A stretch of DNA of 16,782 nucleotides from assembly GCA_002412885.1 (NCBI GenBank), contig DHVX01000046.1, positions 1 through 16,782 of the forward strand. Direction: 5' to 3'. A program made the position numbers and the translations under genes. The notes under the pieces were generated by a model. It saw only the letters and a list, made by a program, of their open reading frames with translations, was not told the origin of the DNA and ran no database searches. Each line of letters starts with the position of its first letter. Position 1 is the stretch's first letter. The DNA is from Bacteroidales bacterium UBA5197 (GTDB lineage: Bacteria > Bacteroidota > Bacteroidia > Bacteroidales > Lentimicrobiaceae). Below, one piece after another: positions 1-9,135 of this stretch.

Positions 1-64
1 AATTTCTTCATGCGTTGACCCTGAGTGTCTGCCTGAAAATAAACATCAATTCAACAAATATCTC

Positions 65-72
65 TATTTTTG
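65..72 (+). promoter_or_regulatory. Putative -7 element (TATTTTTG) for ruvA
   Basis: The octamer TATTTTTG matches the Bacteroidota -7 consensus TAnnTTTG exactly and lies 25 bases before the ruvA ATG, which would give a leader of roughly 20 bases. No TTTG or TTG is seen at the expected distance upstream, so the -33 half is missing or diverged. This is a motif match only. Confidence 0.45.
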
Positions 73-97
73 TCGGTTAGCAGCCAAAACATATATC

Positions 98-682
98 ATG
101 TACGCTTTTATAGAAGGGAAAATTTCTGACATTAATCCGGCAAACGTTGTAATCGATTGCAGGGGAGTGGGATATGACATTTCCATTTCTGTAAACACTT
201 ACTCTAAGATTAAAGATCTGGAATCATGCAGGTTACATACCCATCTTGTGGTTCGTGAAGATGCCATGATACTGTTTGGATTTGCTGGTGAAGACGAGAA
301 ACTGCTTTTCAGAAACCTGATTACGGTTTCGGGAGTTGGTGCAGGAACAGCCAGGCTTATCTTATCATCGCTCACGCCCGAAGAGCTTACCGAAGCTATT
401 GTTTCGGGCAATGTCGCTCTTTTGCAGCGGGTTAAGGGTATTGGAGGCAAAACAGCACAACGTATCATCATCGATCTGAAAGATAAACTGGGCAAAGACC
501 CGGGAATCAGAGAAATTTTGGCCAGTCCGCACAATACTAAGAAAGAGGAGGCGTTATCTGCTTTATCAATGCTTGGGTTTAATAAAGTCCTGGCCGGTAA
601 AACCATTGAGAAAATATTAAAAGATGAAGGATCAGCTATTTCGGTAGAACATCTGATCAAAAGTGCACTTAAAATTTTATGA
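98..682 (+). CDS. ruvA: Holliday junction branch migration complex subunit RuvA
   Basis: RuvA binds four-way DNA junctions and loads the RuvB motor that drives branch migration during recombinational repair in the cytoplasm. The 194-residue length is typical. Residues 1-65 form the OB-fold domain (MYAFIEGKI start, GVGYDI). Two helix-hairpin-helix motifs follow, at about residues 75-95 (SGVGAGTARLIL) and 110-130 (VKGIGGKTAQRIIIDLKDKL). Both are intact and carry the glycine turns that contact the DNA backbone. A separate C-terminal RuvB-binding domain covers about residues 147-194 (EEALSALSMLGF). The ATG at 98 begins directly with the conserved N-terminus, so the start is secure. ruvB and ruvC are not in the window. 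The next gene, sprA, is on the same strand 119 bases later. Having ruvA before sprA is a familiar arrangement in this phylum, and no functional link is implied. Confidence 0.97.
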   Translation: MYAFIEGKISDINPANVVIDCRGVGYDISISVNTYSKIKDLESCRLHTHLVVREDAMILFGFAGEDEKLLFRNLITVSGVGAGTARLILSSLTPEELTEAIVSGNVALLQRVKGIGGKTAQRIIIDLKDKLGKDPGIREILASPHNTKKEEALSALSMLGFNKVLAGKTIEKILKDEGSAISVEHLIKSALKIL

Positions 683-714
683 CAACAAAACGCTGTTTCA
701 TTTCAGGATTAAAT

Positions 715-734
715 CTCTTAAAAACTTTTAAGAG
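715..734. promoter_or_regulatory. 20-bp palindrome upstream of sprA
   Basis: CTCTTAAAA and TTTTAAGAG are perfect 9-base inverted arms around the dinucleotide AC. They lie in the 119-base gap between ruvA and sprA, about 70 bases before the sprA start. The short centre, the AT-rich arms and the absence of a following T-run argue against a terminator. The form suits a dimeric regulator site, but that is inference. A weak -7-like TATTTTTA (7 of 8 positions) lies downstream at 771-778. Confidence 0.35.
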
Positions 735-801
735 CCATGCATTCGCTGCTTATCCGAACTTGTAAAACAGTATTTTTACACATACCAAACACTCAAGTTC
801 C

Positions 802-3800
802 TTGGAGCGAATAGTAAAGCATTTTTTAAGGTTGTTGGTTTTTTTGTCGGTAATCACCATTTCGTGGGGTATTCCGGCATCTAACGAATTATTGTACGAG
901 CAGGAAGCTCTGGCAGAGCCACTTTTTCCTCCTGACACTACCAAACCAGCCATTAAGCTACCCTACCCTATCCCCGAATCTGATCCGGGAACTACCCTGC
1001 AACCCGAAGAAAAAAACAAACTTTTTCTGGGCACACCGTCCAACTTCAGCGAGGACTTTATTTACGATCCCACAACCAATACCTATAATTACATTCGAAA
1101 AGCCGGCGAACTTCCGATTACTACCCCAACATCGCTGAACTTTGAAGAATATAACGAACTGGATCTCAACCGTTCACTCGACAATTTCTGGCGCGAAAAA
1201 TCAGTAAGCGGACCTGCTGCTTCAAGATCCGGAATTATACCTCAAATTCATATCGGAGGTGAAGTTTTCGACCGTATTTTCGGAGGAAATACCATCGACA
1301 TCCGTCCTCAGGGAAGTGCTGAAGTTACCTTCGGTGTGTTGTCAAACCGCCGCGATGACCCATCATTGGATATCAGACAGCGGAAAACCACCAATTTCGA
1401 TTTCCAGCAACGCATTCAAATGAGTGTAATGGCCAAAATCGGAGATAAGATTGAGTTTAACACCAATTACAACACAGAAGCTACCTTCGACTTTGAAAAT
1501 AAACTCAAACTCAAATACGAAGGAAAAGAAGATGAGATCATCAAACTAATAGAAGCCGGAGATGTTACTTTTCCGCTCAACAGCACACTTATCACCGGAA
1601 GTCAGAGTCTTTTCGGGTTAAAAACCCAGATGCAATTTGGTAAAGCTCTGGTAACCGGAGTATTTTCACAACAAAAAAGTGAGACATCCACCATCACCGT
1701 TCAAGGAGGTGCACAAACCAGCAAATTCAGTGTCAGGGCACTCGATTACGAAGAAAACCGACATTTCTTTCTGTCGCAGTATTTTGTTGATAATTATGAC
1801 AATGCGCTCAGCAAACTGCCCATCATCAATTCGAATATAAATATTACCAAGATTGAAGTCTGGATTACCAATATCGGACCTGCAGTTACCGATAACCGTA
1901 ACCTTGTTGCTTTGATGGATTTAGGCGAGCGGCTTCCTCACAACCAAACCATCAGTCCTACCCCGGGAGCACCAGGATATCCTGATAATACTTCAAATAA
2001 TCTGATTTCCAGATTCGACACTACCCGCATCCGGAATATCAACGAGGTAACCCAATACCTGACAGGTTCTCCATTCGGATACATTTCAGGTACCGACTTT
2101 GAAAAGGTTGAAAATGCCCGCAGACTGAATGCCAGCGAGTACACTTTCAATTCAAAAATGGGTTTTATATCGCTCAACAGCACCATGAATCCCGACCAGG
2201 TTCTTGCTGTTGCATTTCAATACACAGTTATCGGACAGGATAAAATATATCAGGTTGGAGAATTTTCAGATCAGGGCATAAGCTCACCTCAAACACTGAT
2301 GGTTAAGCTTTTAAAAAGCACTGCATTGAACACGAAAATTCCAATGTGGAAACTGATGATGAAAAACGTTTACAACATTGGCGCTTTTCAGCTTAACCGC
2401 GAAGATTTTATACTGAACATTCTATATTCCGGAAACGAGAACACTGTGCCAACCGGATACTTTACCGAAGGCCCTCCCGGGATAAAAGGTGTTCCTTTAC
2501 TCAGGATATTTAATTTCGATAACCTTGACCCGCAGCAAAATCCACCGCATGACGGTATTTTTGACTTTATCGACAATGCAGCCCGACAGGGAGGTACTAT
2601 TCAATCGTCAAATGGTCGTGTATTCTTTACTGTGAGGGAACCATTCGGAAGTTACCTCAGAAACAAACTCGACAACAAGGAACTTGCCGATAAATATTGC
2701 TACGATTCTCTTTATACCCTGACCAAGAGCGGCGCACAGCAGTATCCTGACAAGAACCGCTACCTTCTGGAGGGACAATACAAATCTACAGCCGGATCGG
2801 AGATATCGCTCAATGCCCTCAACGTTCCTCAGGGATCGGTAAGGGTAACCGCAGGAGGAATACCGCTCACCGAAAATGTGGACTATACCGTTGATTACAC
2901 CCTTGGTCGTGTTAAAATTATCAATGAAGGCATCCTCAACTCAGGAACACCGGTAAGCATTTCACTTGAAAACAATGCCACCTTTAACCTGCAAACCCAG
3001 ACCATGATGGGCTTGAATGTTGATTACAAAATAAATAAAGATCTTATTGTAGGCGCTACGCTGATCAATCTTCACGAAAGACCATTGACTCAGAAAACCA
3101 ATTTCGGACAGGAACCCATTTCCAACACCATGTGGGGAATGAATGTCAACTATCAGACCGAGTCGATGATGCTTACCCGCCTTGTTGACAAACTGCCGTT
3201 CTACAGCACCAAAACCCCTTCGCGCATTCAGTTTAATGGTGAATTTGCACATTTTATTCCAGGCCATTCAAAAGCGGTAGGAAAAACGGGCACATCCTAT
3301 ATTGATGACTTTGAAGGAGCGAAATCATCGATTGATCTGAAAAATGTTGGCACCTGGTTTCTGGCAAGTACACCTCAGGGACAGACAAGCAGAGACATGT
3401 TTCCTGAAGCAGCCCAGGGCACTGGATTGGCATACGGATTCAACAGGGCAAAACTTGCATGGTACACCATTGATCCGCTGTTTTATGACCGAAACAGCAA
3501 CCTTCGGCCGAAGAACATCTCTAAAGATGAGCTTTCCAGAAATTCAGTAAGGTTGATCCGCGAAAGCGAAATATTCCCCAATTCTGACCCTCCAAATGGT
3601 CAGCCAATGAATCTGCCAATTCTCAACCTGACTTTCTTCCCCGAAGAGCGAGGACCTTATAATTATGATGTGCTTCCTACGGGCGTATCACGCGGACTCT
3701 CTGAAACAGGATCGCTGATCTTTCCACGCAGCCGCTGGGGTGGTATTATGAGAAGGATTGAATCCACTGACTTTGAAGCCGCAAATGTGGAGTATATCGA

Positions 3801-6800
3801 ATTCTGGCTGATGGATCCGTTCTCTGAGGTAGAAAACCACAAAGGAGGAGACCTTTATTTCAATCTTGGTGATGTTTCGGAAGATATTTTACGCGATGGC
3901 CGTAAGAGCTACGAAAACGGACTTCCCACATCTGCCGAAGTTAAAAATGTTGATACAACTATCTGGGGAAGAGTACCGACGCTTCAGGCTCTGGTCAATG
4001 CATTTGATAATGATATTGCAGCCAGACCATTTCAGGATGTAGGATATGACGGACTGAGTGATGAAGATGAACGTAGTTTTTTCAACGACAACTATCTGCA
4101 GGTAATTGCCAATCAATACAGCACTGCATCAGAAGCATATTTACAGGCTTTTAACGACCCTTCAGCGGATAATTACCACTTCTTCCGCGGATCGGATTAT
4201 GATGCAGATCCTAAATACGGCAGTGTGATTGAACGGTATAAAATGTATAACGGTGCTGAAGGAAACTCACCGGCTACTGAACAATCCAATGAGAACTTCC
4301 AGACTCAGGCAACTACCCTGCCTAATGTTGAAGACATCAACCGCGACAATACGTTGAATGAACAGGAACGTTATTTCCAGTATAAAGTCAATCTGGCTCC
4401 TGAAAAAATGAATGTCGGCGAGAATTATATCACTGATATATATACCGCTAACGACATTCCTTTAGAGAACGGGAAAAGAGGTAGTGTAAAATGGTATCAG
4501 TTTAAAATTCCGGTTCAAAGCCCCGATGTTGTAGTTGGTAATATCCAGGATTTTAAAAGCATTCGTTTTATCAGAATGTTCCTCAAGGATTTTGAAGAAG
4601 AAGTAGTGTTAAGGTTTGCCACCCTTGAACTGGTAAGAGGAGAATGGAGAAAGTATTACAGCAACCTGCTTGCTCCGGGAGAATATATTCCTGATCCGAA
4701 TCAAAGCCAGACAGCATTCGATATTTCAACAGTAAGTATCGAGGAAAATGGAAGCCGTTCGCCTATACCGTATGTTTTGCCTCCGGATATTGAACGTGAG
4801 ATTAATGTTGGGACCACCAATTACCAGAGGCTTAATGAGCAAGCTATGGTACTGAAGGTCTGCAACTTGCTTGATGGTGATGCACGAGGAACCTACAAAA
4901 CAACAGATTTCGACTTCAGGCAGTATAAACGTCTGAAAATGTACATTCATGCTGAGAAATCAATTGAAACTCAGGAGTTGAAAAAAGGAGATGTAACGGT
5001 ATTTATCCGGATTGGATCTGACTTTACCGAAAATTATTATGAGTACGAAGTTCCTGTGGAATTTACCCCTTGGTTCACTTCTGTTTCCAATTCAAGATTG
5101 ATATGGCCTGATGCCAACCGCATGGATATTGAACTTTCAAAACTTGTTAAAGCCAAACAACAGCGTAATGAAGTCATGGGAACTACCGGGTCAATGGTTT
5201 CTGTCTTCACTCCTTACGAAGTATTTGACGGCGAAAACAAAATCACTGTTGTGGGTATGCCCAGTCTGAGTGACGTGAAAGCTTTTATGATTGGTGTCAG
5301 AAATCCAAAAAAACAATACATCACCGATAACGATGATGGTGAAAATAAATGTGCAGAAATCTGGGTAAACGAATTGCGTCTTACTGATTTTGACGAAACC
5401 AGTGGTTTTGCAGCCACTGCACGAATGGCCGCCAATCTGGCTGACCTCGGAAACGTGGTTGTTTCAGGAAGCTATTCAACCCCAGGTTTTGGAAGTATAG
5501 AGAAGAAAGTAGGAGAACGATCACAGGAAGCGATCAGCCAGTTTGATGTTGCAACCAATCTTCAGCTTGGAAAATTCTTCCCTGAGAAGGCTGGCATAAA
5601 AATTCCGATGCACGTTGACTACTCCGAAATGCGCATGACCCCCAAATACAATCCGCTTGACCCTGATATCCTCTTCAAAGAGGTAATTAATGACCTGAAT
5701 AAATCTGAAAAGGATTCAGTCAGAAATAAAGTGCAGGACCTTACCCGCCGCACCAACATTAACTTTGTGAATATGCGCAAAGAAAAGATGGGCGCTCAGG
5801 GCAAAAACCGGATTTACAGCATTGAAAACTTCGATTTTACTTATGCGTATTCTGAGATCTACCACAAAAATGTTGACCTGGAATACGATAGCCGTAAGCA
5901 ATACCGTGGAGGTGTAGGATATAACTTTATATACAATCCCAAACCGGTCAAGCCTCTCCAGAATGTGAAATTCCTGCAAAAGAAATCACTGGCTATAGTG
6001 AAAGATTTCAATTTTTACTATATGCCGAAGATGTTTGCATTCCGCACAGACATGAACAGGCAGTACAATGAACGCCTGCTCAGAAACAAGAGCGAAGCAC
6101 TGATTATACTGGAACCTACTTATACCAAGACCTGGGATTGGAATCGCCTGTTCGATCTGAAGTACGATATTGCTCAATCGCTCAAACTTGAGTACAATGC
6201 CAATGCGAATGCTTACGTAACCGAACCTCCCGGAAGAATCAGCAGAACCGACGACGGATATCAGGCCAAACGCGACTCCATATGGGATGAGGTTCTCAAT
6301 TTCGGAAGCATGAACAGGTTTACCCAAAACATGAACCTGAACTACATTGTGCCTATCAACAAAATACCGATTCTGAACTGGATTAACCTGAATACCCGCT
6401 ATGCAAGCACATTCCGATGGGAGGCATCGCCGAGATCAATTCAGGCAATAATGGGAAATACCATTGAAAACAGCAATACCATCAACATCAATGGAAATGC
6501 CAGACTGAGCAATCTTTATAATAAATCAGCATTCCTCAGGAAGCTCACGCAACCCGCCCGCGGACAAACACCACCACGACAAGGACCCGGAGGCCGAATG
6601 GCACCTCAGCAAAAGGAGGAGCCCAAGGATGCTCTTTCTGATACAACAAAGGTTGAAAAGAAATCTCCTCAGATTGCTAAAATTCTGGGAATCGGTGTTG
6701 TAAAACTCATCATTGGATTCAAAGATCTGCAGTTTAATTATACCGAATCGCAAGGTACCTTGTTGCCCGGATTTATGCCTCAACCCGACATTCTGGGCAA

Positions 6801-8046
6801 CAGACTAAACGGTATGGCTCCCGGACTTGGATTTGCATTCGGAAGCCAGGAAGATATACGTCTGGATGCTGTCAGAAACGGATGGATCACTTCAGACACG
6901 TTACTGAATGCAGCCTATGTTACCCGGCTGACCAAAAACCTGACTGCCAGGGCTACCTATGAGCCCTTCCCTGAGTTTCGTATTGAATTTACTGCCGACA
7001 AAACAGAGTCGTTTGGTCATCAGGAGTATTTCAAAGCAAATGCGGCGGGGGACTTTACTACTTCATCTCCGCAGGATCGCGGTTCATTCAGCATGTCGTT
7101 CTTCACGCTTAAAACAGCGTTCAAGAAAAACGGAGAGGAGAATATTTCGCCTGTTTTTGAAGATTTTAAAGATAACCGATTAATAATAGCAAACAGACTT
7201 GCGGCATTAAATCCAAATACGGGTAGCATTGACAGCACTGGATTTCCGGGCGGCTATAGCGCAACTTCACAGGATGTTCTTATTCCTGCTTTTCTGGCTG
7301 CATATACCGGCAATGACCCTACGAAAACAAGCCTTTCTCCTTTCCCGAAGATCCCAATTCCAAACTGGAGGTTCTCCTATTCAGGATTATCGAAACTCGA
7401 GTTCTTCAAAAAATACCTTAAACAGCTTACCATTTCACATTCATACAGATCAACCTATTCGGTTGGTAATTACATTTCAAATGTTGATTTCCTTGAAAAT
7501 CTCGGATTCCCTGCCGGATTTGATGCTGCAGGTAATTTCATTCCTCAGAACCGCATTGAAATCATTACCATTACCGAGCAATTCAGTCCGTTGATCAACC
7601 TTGATATTACCTGGAACAACAGTCTGCTTTCGAGAATAGAAATCAGAAAATCACGAAGCCTTTCGCTTAGTTTCGTAAATAATCAGGTAACTGAAGTCTC
7701 AGGAAATGAATTTATTGTTGGAATGGGTTATCGTTTCAAGGATGTGAAACTGAACATGTCAAGCGGAGGAAAAAAGCAGCAACTAAAGAGTGATCTGAAT
7801 GTAAAACTCGACCTTTCGGTGCGCGAAAACAAAACCATACTTCGCAGGCTGGATGAAGAGATCAATCAGATTTCAACCGGAAACAGAATAATTTCGATCA
7901 ACTCGTCGGCCGACTACATGATCAATCAGCGATTTAATCTGAGGTTATTCTTCGACAAAACCATAACCAATCCATTTGTTTCATCGCAATTCCCGAATTC
8001 TACAACCAATGCAGGTGTAACATTGCGATTTACACTGGCTCAATAA
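802..8046 (+). CDS. sprA: T9SS outer-membrane translocon SprA (Sov family)
   Basis: SprA is the very large outer-membrane beta-barrel through which type IX substrates leave the cell; it is called SprA in Flavobacterium johnsoniae and Sov in Porphyromonas gingivalis. The 2414-residue length fits this family (about 2400-2500). The start is TTG at 802: the frame is open only from 766 and holds no ATG before it, and the TTG gives a proper signal peptide (hydrophobic core about residues 8-24, ending near WGIPASN). Family-typical stretches are visible: FENKLKLKYEGKEDEIIKLI with DVTFP at about residues 230-257, SYIDDFEGAKSS near 832, and GDLYFNLGDVSEDILRDG with YENGLP near 1017-1042. A proline/glycine/glutamine-rich insert lies at about residues 1915-1945, probably a loop. 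The C-terminus alternates like barrel strands and ends in TLRFTLAQ. The frame is intact throughout. Partner proteins of SprA (Plug, PorV) are not encoded here. Confidence 0.96.
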   Translation: MERIVKHFLRLLVFLSVITISWGIPASNELLYEQEALAEPLFPPDTTKPAIKLPYPIPESDPGTTLQPEEKNKLFLGTPSNFSEDFIYDPTTNTYNYIRKAGELPITTPTSLNFEEYNELDLNRSLDNFWREKSVSGPAASRSGIIPQIHIGGEVFDRIFGGNTIDIRPQGSAEVTFGVLSNRRDDPSLDIRQRKTTNFDFQQRIQMSVMAKIGDKIEFNTNYNTEATFDFENKLKLKYEGKEDEIIKLIEAGDVTFPLNSTLITGSQSLFGLKTQMQFGKALVTGVFSQQKSETSTITVQGGAQTSKFSVRALDYEENRHFFLSQYFVDNYDNALSKLPIINSNINITKIEVWITNIGPAVTDNRNLVALMDLGERLPHNQTISPTPGAPGYPDNTSNNLISRFDTTRIRNINEVTQYLTGSPFGYISGTDFEKVENARRLNASEYTFNSKMGFISLNSTMNPDQVLAVAFQYTVIGQDKIYQVGEFSDQGISSPQTLMVKLLKSTALNTKIPMWKLMMKNVYNIGAFQLNREDFILNILYSGNENTVPTGYFTEGPPGIKGVPLLRIFNFDNLDPQQNPPHDGIFDFIDNAARQGGTIQSSNGRVFFTVREPFGSYLRNKLDNKELADKYCYDSLYTLTKSGAQQYPDKNRYLLEGQYKSTAGSEISLNALNVPQGSVRVTAGGIPLTENVDYTVDYTLGRVKIINEGILNSGTPVSISLENNATFNLQTQTMMGLNVDYKINKDLIVGATLINLHERPLTQKTNFGQEPISNTMWGMNVNYQTESMMLTRLVDKLPFYSTKTPSRIQFNGEFAHFIPGHSKAVGKTGTSYIDDFEGAKSSIDLKNVGTWFLASTPQGQTSRDMFPEAAQGTGLAYGFNRAKLAWYTIDPLFYDRNSNLRPKNISKDELSRNSVRLIRESEIFPNSDPPNGQPMNLPILNLTFFPEERGPYNYDVLPTGVSRGLSETGSLIFPRSRWGGIMRRIESTDFEAANVEYIEFWLMDPFSEVENHKGGDLYFNLGDVSEDILRDGRKSYENGLPTSAEVKNVDTTIWGRVPTLQALVNAFDNDIAARPFQDVGYDGLSDEDERSFFNDNYLQVIANQYSTASEAYLQAFNDPSADNYHFFRGSDYDADPKYGSVIERYKMYNGAEGNSPATEQSNENFQTQATTLPNVEDINRDNTLNEQERYFQYKVNLAPEKMNVGENYITDIYTANDIPLENGKRGSVKWYQFKIPVQSPDVVVGNIQDFKSIRFIRMFLKDFEEEVVLRFATLELVRGEWRKYYSNLLAPGEYIPDPNQSQTAFDISTVSIEENGSRSPIPYVLPPDIEREINVGTTNYQRLNEQAMVLKVCNLLDGDARGTYKTTDFDFRQYKRLKMYIHAEKSIETQELKKGDVTVFIRIGSDFTENYYEYEVPVEFTPWFTSVSNSRLIWPDANRMDIELSKLVKAKQQRNEVMGTTGSMVSVFTPYEVFDGENKITVVGMPSLSDVKAFMIGVRNPKKQYITDNDDGENKCAEIWVNELRLTDFDETSGFAATARMAANLADLGNVVVSGSYSTPGFGSIEKKVGERSQEAISQFDVATNLQLGKFFPEKAGIKIPMHVDYSEMRMTPKYNPLDPDILFKEVINDLNKSEKDSVRNKVQDLTRRTNINFVNMRKEKMGAQGKNRIYSIENFDFTYAYSEIYHKNVDLEYDSRKQYRGGVGYNFIYNPKPVKPLQNVKFLQKKSLAIVKDFNFYYMPKMFAFRTDMNRQYNERLLRNKSEALIILEPTYTKTWDWNRLFDLKYDIAQSLKLEYNANANAYVTEPPGRISRTDDGYQAKRDSIWDEVLNFGSMNRFTQNMNLNYIVPINKIPILNWINLNTRYASTFRWEASPRSIQAIMGNTIENSNTININGNARLSNLYNKSAFLRKLTQPARGQTPPRQGPGGRMAPQQKEEPKDALSDTTKVEKKSPQIAKILGIGVVKLIIGFKDLQFNYTESQGTLLPGFMPQPDILGNRLNGMAPGLGFAFGSQEDIRLDAVRNGWITSDTLLNAAYVTRLTKNLTARATYEPFPEFRIEFTADKTESFGHQEYFKANAAGDFTTSSPQDRGSFSMSFFTLKTAFKKNGEENISPVFEDFKDNRLIIANRLAALNPNTGSIDSTGFPGGYSATSQDVLIPAFLAAYTGNDPTKTSLSPFPKIPIPNWRFSYSGLSKLEFFKKYLKQLTISHSYRSTYSVGNYISNVDFLENLGFPAGFDAAGNFIPQNRIEIITITEQFSPLINLDITWNNSLLSRIEIRKSRSLSLSFVNNQVTEVSGNEFIVGMGYRFKDVKLNMSSGGKKQQLKSDLNVKLDLSVRENKTILRRLDEEINQISTGNRIISINSSADYMINQRFNLRLFFDKTITNPFVSSQFPNSTTNAGVTLRFTLAQ

Positions 8047-8060
8047 AAACGAGAACGATT

Positions 8061-8828
8061 TTACTTTTTACGGCTGCTCATTTCAAGGGCAGCCTTTTTT
8101 ATTTCTGCCCAAAGATTTTCAAAGGCTTTTGAAGCATCAGATCCGGGTCGGAATTCAACCACAGGTTTTCTGAACTGCCCCATACGTTCCACATCGCTCA
8201 AATATGGAATAACTGCTTCGCAAAAACCTGACTGGGTTTCTGCCCATTCTTCAAGAATGATTTTTTGAAGATTCTTTCGCCGATCAACCATGGAGAAGAA
8301 AGCCAAAGCTTTGCTTTTCTTCCTTAAGGGATGGTCTTCAAGATATTTCATAAGATCCTCGTGCGTGCGGACCGATAAGGTAGTAGGAACAACAGGAAGC
8401 AGTAGAATGTCAGTTGCATTAAAAATGCTTGTTGACAATAATGATATACCGGGAGGGCAGTCGATAAAAATCCATTTATAGCTGTCTTTTACCTGCTCAA
8501 GAATATGCATTATCCGGTTCTCAGGCTTCTTCATGTTGACAAGAATCTGCTCGGTCTCTCGAAACGCAAAGGTGGCCGGGAAAATATCAAGGTGCACCAG
8601 CGAAGTCGCTTTTATGCTATCCTCCACCAACGATTTTCCTTTGAGCAATTTCTTAACGGTAGTTTTTATTTTTGGTTTAACCTTCAGATAAAAAGTTGAG
8701 GATGCCTGAGGATCGAGATCAATCAGCAGTGCTTTTTCACCACTCAACGCTGCAAGAGCAGCAAGATTGACAGCAGTGGCTGTTTTCCCAACCCCGCCTT
8801 TAATGCTGTAAACCGCAATTGTACACAT
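8061..8828 (-). CDS. ParA/Soj-type deviant Walker A ATPase (orphan)
   Basis: This is a cytoplasmic ATP-dependent dimerising ATPase of the ParA/Soj/MinD superfamily. The deviant Walker A motif is KGGVGKT at residues 10-16, with both signature lysines (K10, K15). Walker A' is LLIDLDPQASST at 34-45 and Walker B is IFIDCPPG at 120-127 (D123). A further family-like segment is LLLPVVPTTLSVRT at about 138-152. The 255-residue length fits the short Soj-like group with no N-terminal DNA-binding domain. The C-terminal tail is lysine-rich, as expected for non-specific DNA binding. The start is the ATG at 8828, immediately before the conserved N-terminus. No parB, centromere-like repeat array or replication gene is adjacent, so the cargo cannot be named. 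It converges on sprA with a 14-base gap and is divergent from gcvH. Chromosome segregation or positioning of a protein cluster are both possible. A plasmid origin is not supported by the neighbours. Confidence 0.9.
   Translation of the reverse strand: MCTIAVYSIKGGVGKTATAVNLAALAALSGEKALLIDLDPQASSTFYLKVKPKIKTTVKKLLKGKSLVEDSIKATSLVHLDIFPATFAFRETEQILVNMKKPENRIMHILEQVKDSYKWIFIDCPPGISLLSTSIFNATDILLLPVVPTTLSVRTHEDLMKYLEDHPLRKKSKALAFFSMVDRRKNLQKIILEEWAETQSGFCEAVIPYLSDVERMGQFRKPVVEFRPGSDASKAFENLWAEIKKAALEMSSRKK
8072..8100 (+). terminator. Intrinsic terminator of sprA, inside the convergent parA coding region
   Basis: GGCTGCTC (8072-8079) pairs with GGGCAGCC (8087-8094), including one G-U, around a 7-base loop and is followed by six T (8095-8100). 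It begins 26 bases after the sprA stop. The whole structure lies within the last codons of the ParA-like gene on the opposite strand, where the T-run encodes lysines. Confidence 0.75.
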
Positions 8829-9135
8829 AATTACAAAATATGAAGGTTCTGCCTGAAATTTAGCATTCTTTTACTCTTAAATATTATTGCTGAGCTCATT
8901 GGTAAAAGTAGTGATTTTATTCAGATCCGCTTTGCCCGCAAATTGCGGTAATTTTTATTTTGATGCACCTGAAAGGGCGTCTCCGAAGGGGGCGAATAAA
9001 AAATACTTGATTTGCCAACACTTCAAAATTAGATTCTGCTCAGGTAGGTTGATAATTAATTCTCAAATTCGTTTGAAATCACAAGGGTTTTACTAATTTT
9101 GACGCTTTAACGAAATCATTAAAAAACCTTATATC
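8829..9135. other. Divergent intergenic region between parA-like gene and gcvH
   Basis: These 307 bases hold no convincing gene. A small hairpin CCGCA-AAT-TGCGG (8936-8948) is followed by a T-rich stretch. A G-rich patch at 8975-8994 contains a second possible stem, CGTCTCC-GAA-GGGGGCG (8978-8994, two G-U pairs). The gcvH promoter lies at the right end. No clear promoter for the ParA-like gene could be seen on the - strand. Confidence 0.6.
9072..9101 (+). promoter_or_regulatory. Bacteroidota-type promoter for gcvH-vanZ
   Basis: TTTG at 9072-9075 and TAATTTTG at 9094-9101 match the -33 and -7 consensus elements (TTTG and TAnnTTTG) with an 18-base spacer. The -7 box ends 34 bases before the gcvH ATG, giving a leader of about 29 bases. 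This is the best promoter in the window. Confidence 0.7.

Noticed and set aside
5986..6327. 113-codon frame antisense to sprA, and similar frames opposite sprA and the adhesin
   Set aside because: They are reverse-strand shadows of long, well-supported genes and have no start signals or recognisable domains.
8061..8828. Integrated plasmid or partition locus
   Set aside because: No parB, parS-like repeats, replication protein or integrase lies nearby, and the flanking genes are chromosomal housekeeping genes.
8889..8908. tRNA D-arm-like string (GAGCTCATTGGTAAAAG)
   Set aside because: The D-stem does not close, there is no T-arm consensus downstream and no acceptor stem can be formed.
8887..9096. 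69-codon open frame on the + strand in the parA-gcvH gap
   Set aside because: It starts at TTG, covers the G-rich patch and runs to the gcvH promoter, and its translation shows no domain or signal peptide.
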